From JAUSPI01 sp964650385 (GTDB lineage Bacteria; Desulfobacterota; Syntrophia; Syntrophales; JADFWA01), in assembly GCA_964650385.1 (NCBI GenBank), contig CAZYTP010000054.1, positions 1 through 17,941 on the forward strand: a stretch of DNA of 17,941 bases, given 5' to 3'. The position numbers were made by a program, and so were the translations under genes. Below the pieces are notes generated by a model. That model was not told the DNA's origin. It did no database searches and saw only the letters and a list, made by a program, of their open reading frames with translations. Numbering within the stretch: the first letter of the stretch is position 1; every line of letters begins with the position of its first letter. Of this stretch, positions 1 to 7,551 are shown in pieces.

Positions 1-617
1 TCTTCTTTTTCCGCGTACCCGGTAATCATGGAAATAAAATCAGCAAAGACAGTATGACCGGTCGTGGCTAAATAAAGATGTGCGACCAGAAAGGCGGCAA
101 AGATGATTGCCATAATGAAGTGAATAACTGCCAACACTTTCAAGCCGCCGATTATGATGATAAAGGGCGCGAAAGAAGAAGGAAACAGATACAGGATACC
201 GCTTATCAATAAGAGGGGCATCATGAGGAACATAAACTTAAAATACGCTATCTTCTGTAGCGGATTGAACTTGTTATCCTCGGATGCGCTGTAAGGATGA
301 GGCTCGTTCTTGAATATCCCGTAAGCGTAAAATCTTGCCTGCTTAGGGATGCCCGGATATATGTCCTTTTTCCTAGGTATGTAATGGGAAACCCGTTTTG
401 AGAGTAAATTGTAAAACAGCCAGAGTAAAAAATCGAGGACCACAAATATCCCGGACCATTCATGAACAGTTATGGCATTAGAGAAAGACCCAAAGAAGTT
501 CAAGGTGTCAGGCCAGTGTATCTGCATGCCTGATACTATGAGTAATATGATAAGGATGGCATGTATCCAGTGCCATATTCTCTCAGTCAACGGATGTAAA
601 TACATTTTTTCAGACAT
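1..617 (-). CDS. Membrane cytochrome b, formate dehydrogenase gamma / thiosulfate reductase type (3' end outside window)
   Basis: Reading the minus strand from ATG at 617 gives an open frame of 205 codons that runs off the left edge, so the C-terminus is missing. The start is fixed by an AGAAGGAG ribosome site inside the end of the upstream cytochrome c gene, whose TAG lies 4 bases before this ATG. The protein opens with HPLTERIWHWIHAILIILLI, the N-terminal helix of di-haem b-type cytochromes of the FdoI/PhsC kind, with probable haem-ligand histidines at about 16 and 19. Another helix follows (VHEWSGIFVVLDFLLWLF), then two more near the end (about 145-165 and 175-195). By family, this subunit exchanges electrons between the menaquinone pool and a periplasmic partner. 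The tight coupling to the multiheme cytochrome says that protein is the partner. The exact subfamily is uncertain because the end is lost. Confidence 0.85.
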   Translation of the reverse strand, partial: MSEKMYLHPLTERIWHWIHAILIILLIVSGMQIHWPDTLNFFGSFSNAITVHEWSGIFVVLDFLLWLFYNLLSKRVSHYIPRKKDIYPGIPKQARFYAYGIFKNEPHPYSASEDNKFNPLQKIAYFKFMFLMMPLLLISGILYLFPSSFAPFIIIIGGLKVLAVIHFIMAIIFAAFLVAHLYLATTGHTVFADFISMITGYAEKE

Positions 618-621
618 CTTT

Positions 622-2286
622 CTATTTTCTCCTTCTGGTGATAAAGCGCAGTGCACCATGTGTAAGACATCCCCCAAAAGTGAGGATTACTATCAGGATT
701 CCTATAATATCGATTGCCGGTATCCTGTTGCTGCCCGCGACATAGACACCCTTTTCCATGAGTTCCTTGTTGGTAAAATCCCAGCTTTTCGCAGGTTCTT
801 TCGGAGCACCTTCTTCTTTTGTTAAAAGAATACTCTTATCTGAATGGCATTGTTCACAATCCTTGATGGGCGCATCCAGTGATGGTTTATGACAGGTCAG
901 ACAGTCGACCTTTGTCAGGTGGAGCTCTGCCTGTGATAACCAGTCATGTCTATCAAAAAGGGAAGGTTTGCCAGGAACTATGACATCCTTATTGGCTGCG
1001 ATCTCCTGTGACCTCACATCTTGCTTCCTCAGAAAAAGTTTAGCGTTGTTGTGACATGAAATGCAGCTTTCGTTTTGTGGAGTTGTAAGCTGAAGATTAT
1101 GCGGGGTAGCCAATTTCCAGGTAGGTGCATTATCGAAGTTTGTCAATCCATCCTTAACATAAAAATCAAACAAATCTTTATCTGCCGGTATGTGGCGTAC
1201 GGTAACATATTTTTCAGGTCTTTCCTCTGTTGGTTTCGGGTTCAGACCGATTTTAAAAGCCATAACTGAAGGATCAGTTTTAAAACAGGGATTACCCGTC
1301 TTATCCTTTTGCACATGGCAGTTGAAACAATTTTTATAGGAAACTGAGTGACAGACCTGGCAACTTACTTTGTCCTTATGAATTACATGACTTGCATTAT
1401 TCTCTTCTTCAGTGTGACAGTTTACACAGTTAGCTCTATTTTCAACGGCATATCTGTCGGAAACATCTTGGCCGGTCCCATGCATCTCTTTTCCTGAGTG
1501 GCAAGCCTTACACTCCATTCCATGCTCACTATGGTGGACATCTGCCGGAATGCCTTCATTTTCACCAAAATATTCTTTCCCGATTCTACTCCCATGGCAT
1601 GAGGTACAATTGGTCTTCACCGGAGGCGGTTTCTTGAAGAGATGCCCCTCAATCAGACCTCCTTCTACAGATGAGGGTCGACTGATATGGCACTGGCCGC
1701 AGCTGCTGTGGCAGCTCGCACAATGGGTACCCATAGCGCTATCGATCTTTTTACGTACATTCTTGTCCGGATTTGCCCTGAGATATATCTTGTTCATGAA
1801 AGGAGCAAGTGTAACATGGAGGCTGGTCTTGTTTTTTTCTACTATGTCTTCATGACATTCGCCACAACTTTCGGTGGCATCGGGGTATGTTGGATCTTTT
1901 ACGATTTCCTCGTGGGCGGTTTTCCAGTTACTATCTTCCGGATTGCCTCCGTGACACGTTTCGCAGGAAACTCCACCGTGCTCGCTTTCCAGAAAATCGG
2001 AATCCACAAACAACTTTTCATATGGCTCCAACGGAGCCACAGCACCTCCTCATCCTTCTCCTTCGGATTCAACTGCTGGTTTGCACCCCGCTGCCAATTT
2101 CACTGCCTCAATGGCTCTGGTTATCTCGATGAGCTTTTTTGCATCGGTATGGCATGACACGCAGCTACTTTCTTCGGCATTGAGTGCCGAAGAAAAATAC
2201 CAGGAAAAAAATGTAAAAGATGCAATCAAAAATAAGAGGAATACCGGTTTACAACTGCTGCTCTTTGCTATTCGAAAATAATTCAC
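622..2286 (-). CDS. Periplasmic 13-haem cytochrome c, membrane anchored, probable selenoprotein (in-frame TGA at 2050-2052)
   Basis: From GTG at 2286 the frame runs 78 codons to TGA (2050-2052) and continues in the same frame to TAG at 622, for 554 residues if TGA is read as selenocysteine (residue 79). Residues 1-37 are a signal peptide ending SALNA. One CXXCH (CVSCH, 42-46) lies before the TGA and twelve after it (CETCH, CGECH, CASCH, CGQCH, CTSCH, CKACH, CVNCH, CQVCH, CFNCH, CISCH, CLTCH, CEQCH). A single helix near 523-545 followed by RRRK anchors the C-terminus, leaving the haems in the periplasm. The part after the TGA, which can also be opened from GTG at 2040, has no signal peptide, so haem attachment would fail if it were a separate gene. 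It precedes a cytochrome b gene and probably relays electrons between quinol and periplasmic or extracellular partners, like CbcL/CbcBA-type modules. Alternatives are a nonsense mutation or two coupled genes (2050-2286 and 622-2040). Confidence 0.75.
2022..2052 (-). promoter_or_regulatory. Candidate bacterial SECIS element: TGA codon plus downstream hairpin
   Basis: On the minus strand the TGA at 2052-2050 is followed by 17 bases, then a 3-base loop GTT (2032-2030). The loop is closed by seven perfect pairs, TGGCTCC (2039-2033) with GGAGCCA (2029-2023), and a further G-T pair (2040/2022). Known bacterial SECIS elements place a short apical loop with G near its start, often G-U, roughly 16-37 bases after UGA. 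This structure meets that rule. The same stem contains the alternative GTG start at 2040, which would hinder a separate start there. The surrounding peptide reads ESEGEG-Sec-GGAVAPLEP. The element is read by eye, without energy calculation or comparison. Confidence 0.6.
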
Positions 2287-2296
2287 TTCACTTTCC

Positions 2297-2312
2297 CCCC
2301 ATGTAATTGGGG
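2297..2312 (-). promoter_or_regulatory. Small hairpin overlapping the ribosome site of the multiheme cytochrome
   Basis: CCCCA and TGGGG flank a 6-base loop. On the minus strand the second arm supplies most of the G-rich ribosome site (2300-2295) before the GTG at 2286. Folding would hide that site, so it could dampen translation. The stem is only five pairs and the effect is speculative. Confidence 0.25.
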
Positions 2313-2315
2313 TTC

Positions 2316-2344
2316 GCTATAGTATGTTTAGATAGAAAAAGCAA
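2316..2344 (-). promoter_or_regulatory. Probable sigma-70 type promoter of the cytochrome operon
   Basis: On the minus strand TTGCTT (2344-2339) and TATAGC (2321-2316) are separated by 17 bases, and the GTG start at 2286 lies about 30 bases downstream. It is the best pair seen between the cytochrome gene and the divergent greA promoter. Confidence 0.45.
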
Positions 2345-2391
2345 GTAAAAAGATAATTACGGTGTTTTTCTGCCGGGCAGGGTGAATCTTC

Positions 2392-2421
2392 TTGACACTT
2401 GTACAGACTGGTTTATATGAT
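2392..2421 (+). promoter_or_regulatory. Sigma-70 type promoter of greA
   Basis: A perfect TTGACA (2392-2397) is followed after 18 bases by TATGAT (2416-2421), about 30 bases before the greA start. This shows that greA is transcribed on its own, divergent from the cytochrome operon. Confidence 0.7.
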
Positions 2422-2451
2422 GATATAACAATTTTTCATAGAGGAGATGTT

Positions 2452-2943
2452 ATGAATAAGGTTCCGATTAGCAGAACGGGTTTTGAAAGATTAAAAAAGG
2501 AATTAGAGCATTTAAAAAAAGTTGTTGTACCTGAGAATATAAGAGAGATTGAAGAAGCCAGAGCCCATGGTGATATATCAGAGAATGCGGAGTATGAAGC
2601 CGCCAAAGAGAGGCAGGCATTCATTCAGGGGAAAATACAGGAAACAACAAATAATCTTGCCACTTCAATTATCATTGACCCTAATGATCTCACCGAGGAG
2701 AGGGTCGCTTTTGGAACGACCGTTACCATCGAAGACGTCAACACAGAAGAGGTCGTTCAATATCACTTTGTTGGCCCTTTTGAATCCGATGTAAATGAGA
2801 ACAAAATTTCAGTTACTTCTCCTATCGGAAAAGGGCTGATCGGGAAAGAAATAGGTGACGAAGTCAGTGTCAATACACCGGGAGGTGTAAGAGAGTTCGA
2901 AATTATTGATATTTCTATAAGCGATATGGAAGGCAACAACTAA
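2452..2943 (+). CDS. greA: Transcription elongation factor GreA
   Basis: The product is 163 residues, close to the usual 157-160 of GreA. It enters the RNA polymerase secondary channel and stimulates cleavage of backtracked transcripts. The N-terminal coiled coil (about 1-75) carries the conserved stretch EEARAHGDISENAEYEAAKE with the acidic tip that coordinates the catalytic magnesium. The C-terminal FKBP-like domain (about 80-160) includes SPIGKGLIGKEIGDEV. I chose ATG at 2452 because GAGGAG lies 5-10 bases upstream and the protein then starts exactly like GreA. The frame is open back to 2392, but that stretch holds the promoter. It is a single-gene unit convergent with the antiporter gene, and a large GC-rich hairpin follows 20 bases after its stop. 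Confidence 0.96.
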   Translation: MNKVPISRTGFERLKKELEHLKKVVVPENIREIEEARAHGDISENAEYEAAKERQAFIQGKIQETTNNLATSIIIDPNDLTEERVAFGTTVTIEDVNTEEVVQYHFVGPFESDVNENKISVTSPIGKGLIGKEIGDEVSVNTPGGVREFEIIDISISDMEGNN

Positions 2944-2963
2944 AAGTCCAGCTCTAAAAAGTA

Positions 2964-2993
2964 AAGCTCCCCGCCCTCAAGGGCGGGGAGCTT
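2964..2993. repeat. 13-bp perfect inverted repeat between convergent genes; terminator-like or REP-like hairpin
   Basis: AAGCTCCCCGCCC and its exact complement GGGCGGGGAGCTT surround a TCAA loop. It lies between the ends of greA and the antiporter gene and could stop transcription from both sides, but there is no T-run. The arm and following bases (GGGGAGCTTCA) recur at 15221-15231, so it may be a copy of a dispersed palindromic element. Confidence 0.7.
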
Positions 2994-3058
2994 CATTCCA
3001 ACGGTTAAAGCCTCTTTAGATTAAACACAATCCAATACCTGATAAAACTCTTATTATC

Positions 3059-4549
3059 TTAGAAAAAAACAAAAGTTACCAAGATAAAAATTGGGATAAG
3101 AATAGGAATTGAGTATTTAAATATATATCCGAAGAAGCTCGGCATGTTTATACCGGCTTCTTCCGCTATCGATTTCACCATGAAGTTCGGTGCATTGCCA
3201 ATATAGGTATTTGCGCCCATAAAAACAGCACCGGCCGAAATTCCCTTCAAGTAACTGACAAATACGGGATTTAACGTGATGGTATTTGCAGCCAGCGCGC
3301 CCGGTACCATAGCTTCCGTCAACCCGAGTTTCCCCAGTGCAAGATTGAAGAATGTAAGGTAAGTCGGAGCATTGTCCAGGAATGAAGAGAGAGCGCCCGC
3401 TACCCAGAAATAGTGAATAGGATCTTTTACTATCGCAACAAGACCTGCCATGGCACCTTCGTTTCCTGCCTTCAGAATCGCCAGGGCCGGAATAATCGTC
3501 ATGAAGATACCGGCAAAAAGCTTTGCCACTTCCTGAATCGGAAACCAGCTGAATTCATTGGCTTCACGAAGTCTGGCTGGTGTAAGGAAGAGGGAGAGCA
3601 TCCCCATTATGATAATCATTACATCTCTTGCAATATTCTGGAAATGCCATTTGACGCCAAGTATGCTGACATAATCTGCTTTCCAGTAACCGCTCATGAG
3701 AACCGAACCGATGACACCTGCGAGAAAAAGAAGGTTGTATATGCCCTCAATTTTTATGGGAGTTTTCTCTTCAGTATCTTGAGACTGTTGAGTTTGTTTC
3801 TTCTCTTTTCTGTAATAGAAGCTGTCGACGATAAAGAAGAGGGCTAAAAGGATTGCAGAAGCGACAACCATATGGGGGAATATTCCTGTTGTGACCCAGA
3901 AGAATGGAACGTTATGGAGGAAACCCAGAAATAGCGGTGGATCTCCGAGAGGAGTCAGGGAACCTCCTATGTTGGCCACAAGAAATATGAAGAAACAGAT
4001 AACATGTACTTTGTGCGTTCGATCAGCGTTTGCTTTTAAAACAGGGCGTATCATAACCATGGCGGCCCCTGTCGTTCCAACCCATGAGGCCAGTATCGTT
4101 CCCAACAGAAGCATTATTGTGTTGACGATGGGAGTTCCCTTGAAAGAACCTCTGACGACGATGCCGCCCGCAATTGTGTAAAGCCCCCAGAGAAGAATTA
4201 TAAAAGGAATATAGTCAATAATGTATATATGAAGAATTTCGTATATCGCTATGCCATGATAAACAAAGAGAAAGGGAACTGCAAAGCTCAGCGCCCAGAA
4301 GGCCGACATCTTACCAAAGTGAGCGTGCCAGAAATGGGGCGCTAGAAGTGGCAATACTGCGATGGAAAGTAATATCCCGACGAAGGGGATAATTGACCAG
4401 ATCGGCAGAACTTTTCCGATATTGGTTCCATGATGGGCTGCCGCTTCGTTTGCACTGCTTGCCATACAGGGGTTCGAGAGAATAAGTGTAAACAGGATAC
4501 AGAGAAACGTAAGCATTAATGTAGTTATCAATAATCTGTTTTCTTGCAC
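3059..4549 (-). CDS. Na+/H+ antiporter, NhaD / ion-transporter superfamily type
   Basis: This is a 496-residue polytopic membrane protein with about 12-13 hydrophobic segments. The N-terminal stretch (1-31, ending NPCMAS) looks like a signal or first helix. Two pseudo-repeat hallmarks of the NhaD/CitM-like ion transporter fold are visible: GGSLTPLGDPPLF at about 195-207, and LSSFLDNAPTYLTFFNLALG in the second half. The expected role is electroneutral or electrogenic exchange of sodium for protons in the inner membrane. Substrate cannot be fixed by sequence, and other anions are possible for this fold. I accept GTG at 4549, with an AGGA about 11 bases upstream. ATG at 4516 is an alternative. 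A TATAAT (4576-4571, minus) lies just upstream without a clear -35. A terminator separates it from the ATP synthase operon, so it is probably transcribed separately. Confidence 0.85.
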   Translation of the reverse strand: MQENRLLITTLMLTFLCILFTLILSNPCMASSANEAAAHHGTNIGKVLPIWSIIPFVGILLSIAVLPLLAPHFWHAHFGKMSAFWALSFAVPFLFVYHGIAIYEILHIYIIDYIPFIILLWGLYTIAGGIVVRGSFKGTPIVNTIMLLLGTILASWVGTTGAAMVMIRPVLKANADRTHKVHVICFFIFLVANIGGSLTPLGDPPLFLGFLHNVPFFWVTTGIFPHMVVASAILLALFFIVDSFYYRKEKKQTQQSQDTEEKTPIKIEGIYNLLFLAGVIGSVLMSGYWKADYVSILGVKWHFQNIARDVMIIIMGMLSLFLTPARLREANEFSWFPIQEVAKLFAGIFMTIIPALAILKAGNEGAMAGLVAIVKDPIHYFWVAGALSSFLDNAPTYLTFFNLALGKLGLTEAMVPGALAANTITLNPVFVSYLKGISAGAVFMGANTYIGNAPNFMVKSIAEEAGINMPSFFGYIFKYSIPILIPIFILVTFVFF

Positions 4550-4593
4550 AATAAAACAATTCCTGTCTAAATTATATGAAAATATATAACATA

Positions 4594-4638
4594 AAAAAAG
4601 AAACCAAGGAAGCGCACAGCGTCCTTGGTTTCTTTTTT
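4594..4638 (-). terminator. Strong intrinsic terminator of the ATP synthase operon
   Basis: A 17-bp perfect inverted repeat (4594-4610 with 4622-4638, core AAACCAAGGA) encloses an 11-base loop. A-rich and T-rich ends make it work in both directions. It lies about 95 bases after the atpC stop and before the antiporter gene. Confidence 0.9.
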
Positions 4639-4734
4639 CGCTTTTCTACGAGGCGGTGAATTTGTAGCAATTCAATCGCCTGAATGCAACAAATAATTTG
4701 CCTCAAAATTTTATCCCACCTAAATGTCAATTAT

Positions 4735-5142
4735 CTAAGTGTTTTCTGCTATCTTAAGCCTTTTTTCCGCTTTTTCTAACTCAATTTTTATTTTTTCATG
4801 ATCCGGGTCATCTTTAGACATCTTGGATAGCTTTTGCTCTGCGATCTCCTTCGCTTTTTTCGCCCGTTCTTTATCGATCATATCTGACCGTTCAGCAGAT
4901 TCCACAAGGAGCGTTACTTTGCGTGAAGTCACTTCGGCATAACCCGTATTGACGGCATAATATGTCTTTTTATTGTCTTTCGTATATTGGAGCTCACCAA
5001 AGTTAACTGCACTCAAAAGTGCTGCATGTCCTGCGAATACGCCAAATTCGCCTTCATTGCCGGGTATCGTTACCTCAGAAACCTCATCGCTAAACGCCAT
5101 CTGCTCCGGTGTAACGATTTCTAGCACCAGTTCATCAGCCAT
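4735..5142 (-). CDS. atpC: ATP synthase F1 subunit epsilon
   Basis: This 135-residue protein is the epsilon subunit, part of the central stalk, which couples rotation to catalysis and can restrain ATP hydrolysis. The N-terminal beta-sandwich shows the family signature TIPGNEGEFGVFAGHAALLSA at about 25-45, followed by the TGYAEV segment. The C-terminal alpha-hairpin (about 90-135) is rich in Lys and Glu (KERAKKAKEIAEQKLSKM) and is full length. ATG at 5142 has a GGAGG just upstream. It is the last gene of the operon, 20 bases after atpD, and is followed by the operon terminator. Confidence 0.96.
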   Translation of the reverse strand: MADELVLEIVTPEQMAFSDEVSEVTIPGNEGEFGVFAGHAALLSAVNFGELQYTKDNKKTYYAVNTGYAEVTSRKVTLLVESAERSDMIDKERAKKAKEIAEQKLSKMSKDDPDHEKIKIELEKAEKRLKIAENT

Positions 5143-5162
5143 CTATAAAACCTCCAACTAAG

Positions 5163-6569
5163 TTATGCTGCAATCTCTGCTGCTTTTGCGATCGCCTCTT
5201 CAATGCCACCAACCATATAGAAGGCCTGCTCAGGAAGGTCATCATGCTTTCCTTCGAGGATTTCTCTAAACCCTCTCACTGTGTCGGGAACAGAGACGAA
5301 TTTACCATCCGTACCGGTAAACTGAGCGGCGACGAAAAATGGTTGTGAAAGGAATCTCTGGACCTTCCTTGCCCTTGACACGGTCAATTTATCCTCATCG
5401 GAAAGCTCATCCATACCGAGGATTGCTATAATATCCTGGAGGTCTTTATATTTCTGCAGGGTCATTTGTACTTCTCTTGCCACCATGTAATGTTCTTCAC
5501 CGAGCACATTCGGATCGAGTATGCGGGAAGTTGAATCAAGCGGGTCGACTGCGGGATAGATCCCCAGCTCGGCAAGCGGTCTTGAGAGAACAACGGTACC
5601 GTCCAGATGGGCAAAGGTGGTTGCGGGTGCCGGGTCGGTCAAGTCGTCAGCGGGAACGTACACGCACTGGACTGCTGTAATTGAACCCTTATCAGTTGAT
5701 GTGATTCTTTCCTGAAGTTCTCCGAGGTCTGTGGCGAGAGTTGGCTGATATCCGACCGCTGAAGGCATTCTGCCGAGAAGTGCCGATACCTCAGAACCTG
5801 CCTGGGTAAATCTGAATATGTTATCGATAAAGAGGAGCACATCCTGCCCTTCCACATCCCTGAAATATTCAGCGGCTGCCAGCGCCGTAAGCGCAACACG
5901 TGCCCTCGCTCCAGGGGGTTCTGTCATCTGGCCATAGACTAACGCCGCCTTTTCGAGAACCCCGGATTCCTTCATCTCCAGATAGAGGTCGTTACCTTCT
6001 CTCGTCCGTTCGCCCACACCGCCGAATACTGAGATACCTCCGTGATGCATGGCGATATTATGAATCATTTCCATCATGACAACGGTCTTACCAACGCCTG
6101 CACCTCCGAACATTCCCATCTTTCCTCCCCTAGGAAAGGGTACGAGCAGATCGATAACCTTAACCCCTGTTTCCAGGACATGTACCGATGTATCCTGTTC
6201 CAAAAACGTGGGGGCTTCCCTATGTATGGGCATATGTATTTTTGACTCTACAGGACCTAAACCATCGACAGGCCTGCCGACAACATTGAGTATCCTCCCG
6301 AGACATGCTTGCCCCACAGGTACCATGATCGGACTGCCTGAATCTCTCGCTGGCATACCCCTTACCAGGCCATCTGTTATATCCATCGCAATACATCTTA
6401 CCACGTTGTCACCAAGATGCTGTGCTACCTCTACGACCAGATTGTCCTCCTCGTCATTGATTGCCGGATTGGATATCATAATGGCGTTCCTGATACTTGG
6501 CAGATTCCCCTCTTCAAATAGTACATCAATAACCGGGCCGATTACCTGTGCGATAGTTCCTACATTCAT
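5163..6569 (-). CDS. atpD: ATP synthase F1 subunit beta (catalytic)
   Basis: This 468-residue protein is the catalytic beta subunit. The P-loop GGAGVGKT is at 155-162, the GERTREGND motif with the catalytic glutamate at about 186-194, and the Walker B region DVLLFIDNIFRFTQAGSE at about 240-257. Also present are SALLGRMPSAVGYQPTLATD, the nucleotide-contact region, and the DELSEED-equivalent loop reading DELSDED. All key residues are intact and length is normal. It follows atpG after 79 bases and precedes atpC by 20. Nothing unusual is seen. Confidence 0.98.
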   Translation of the reverse strand: MNVGTIAQVIGPVIDVLFEEGNLPSIRNAIMISNPAINDEEDNLVVEVAQHLGDNVVRCIAMDITDGLVRGMPARDSGSPIMVPVGQACLGRILNVVGRPVDGLGPVESKIHMPIHREAPTFLEQDTSVHVLETGVKVIDLLVPFPRGGKMGMFGGAGVGKTVVMMEMIHNIAMHHGGISVFGGVGERTREGNDLYLEMKESGVLEKAALVYGQMTEPPGARARVALTALAAAEYFRDVEGQDVLLFIDNIFRFTQAGSEVSALLGRMPSAVGYQPTLATDLGELQERITSTDKGSITAVQCVYVPADDLTDPAPATTFAHLDGTVVLSRPLAELGIYPAVDPLDSTSRILDPNVLGEEHYMVAREVQMTLQKYKDLQDIIAILGMDELSDEDKLTVSRARKVQRFLSQPFFVAAQFTGTDGKFVSVPDTVRGFREILEGKHDDLPEQAFYMVGGIEEAIAKAAEIAA

Positions 6570-6648
6570 AATATTTTTCTCCTCAAATAAGGTTAAAAAC
6601 TAAAGTGACAATTTTTATGGTGCCGGGGCAAGACTTAAGTCCTGGCTT

Positions 6649-7524
6649 TTATCCGGCTGCCAACGCCTCCGTACCCCCTACAATATCCATCAACTCAGCG
6701 GTAATAGCCGACTGCCTTGCCTTATTGTATTTCAGCGTAAGAGTGTCGATCATTTCATCACAGTTATTGGTAGCATTGTCCATAGCTGCCATCCGTGCGC
6801 CGTTCTCTCCGGCTGACGTTTCTAAAAGCGCCCTGTAAATAAGAACCCGAAGATACATCGGAAGAAGCTGTTCTAGCAGAACTTCTTCGGACGGTTCATA
6901 GATATAATCAACCCTTTTTTCGGGTTCTACTTCCATCTCTTTGCCGACAGATGGTAGGGGAAGCAACCTCACAATCATCGGTCTCTGGATAGTTACATTA
7001 AAAAATTCGTTGAAGATCAGATATAATTCATCATATTCTTCGGCGATAAAAGAGGGTATGACAGCTTCTCCGATTTTGGCGGAGAGACCCATGTCAAATT
7101 TTCCGAACACATCCGCGTATTCGGCTACAACATTTAACTTTCTCCTGAGGGAATCTCTTCCCTTTTTACCGACGGTAATTAACGAAACTTCTTTGCCTTC
7201 ATCCGTTTTTTCTTTGACGAATCTCTCTGTGGCCCTGATTGTATTTGTATTAAACCCCCCACAGAGGCCTCTGTCCGATGTCATGCAGATTGTTTTAATT
7301 CTTTTCGGCTCTCGTACTGCCAGAAGCGGATGGGAGGTAGAATCTACCCGGAGAGCAAGACTGTTGAGTGCCTCCATAAACTTGCTTGCATAGGGTCTGA
7401 AATTTTCCATTTTCTGCTGAGCAAACTTAAATTTTGAGGCAGCTACGGCATTCATAGCCTTTGTTATCTGTCTGGTTTTGTCAACCGCCACAATCTTTCT
7501 TTTAATATCGCTTAATGCGGCCAT
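6649..7524 (-). CDS. atpG: ATP synthase F1 subunit gamma
   Basis: This 291-residue protein forms the rotating central shaft. The N-terminal helix begins MAALSDIKRKIVAVDKTRQI and continues TKAMNAVAASKFKFAQ. The conserved TSDRGLCGGFNTN motif lies at about 88-100. The C-terminal helix ends ALLETSAGENGARMAAMDNA followed by the usual TLKYNKARQSAITAELMDIVGG tail. Start and length match the family. It sits between atpA (27 bases) and atpD in the standard order. Confidence 0.97.
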   Translation of the reverse strand: MAALSDIKRKIVAVDKTRQITKAMNAVAASKFKFAQQKMENFRPYASKFMEALNSLALRVDSTSHPLLAVREPKRIKTICMTSDRGLCGGFNTNTIRATERFVKEKTDEGKEVSLITVGKKGRDSLRRKLNVVAEYADVFGKFDMGLSAKIGEAVIPSFIAEEYDELYLIFNEFFNVTIQRPMIVRLLPLPSVGKEMEVEPEKRVDYIYEPSEEVLLEQLLPMYLRVLIYRALLETSAGENGARMAAMDNATNNCDEMIDTLTLKYNKARQSAITAELMDIVGGTEALAAG

Positions 7525-7551
7525 TAATATTTACTCCTTACTGGATAATAT

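Noticed and set aside
248..463. Minus-strand frame of 71 codons at the left end.
   Set aside because: It is out of frame with the clear cytochrome b reading frame (1-617) that covers it.
622..2040. Reading the cytochrome as a separate 472-residue gene starting at GTG 2040, with a separate 78-residue monohaem gene upstream.
   Set aside because: The long part would lack a signal peptide needed for haem attachment in the periplasm, its start is inside a stable hairpin and too close to the ribosome-like GGAGG, and both parts are in the same frame. Kept as an alternative in the feature text.
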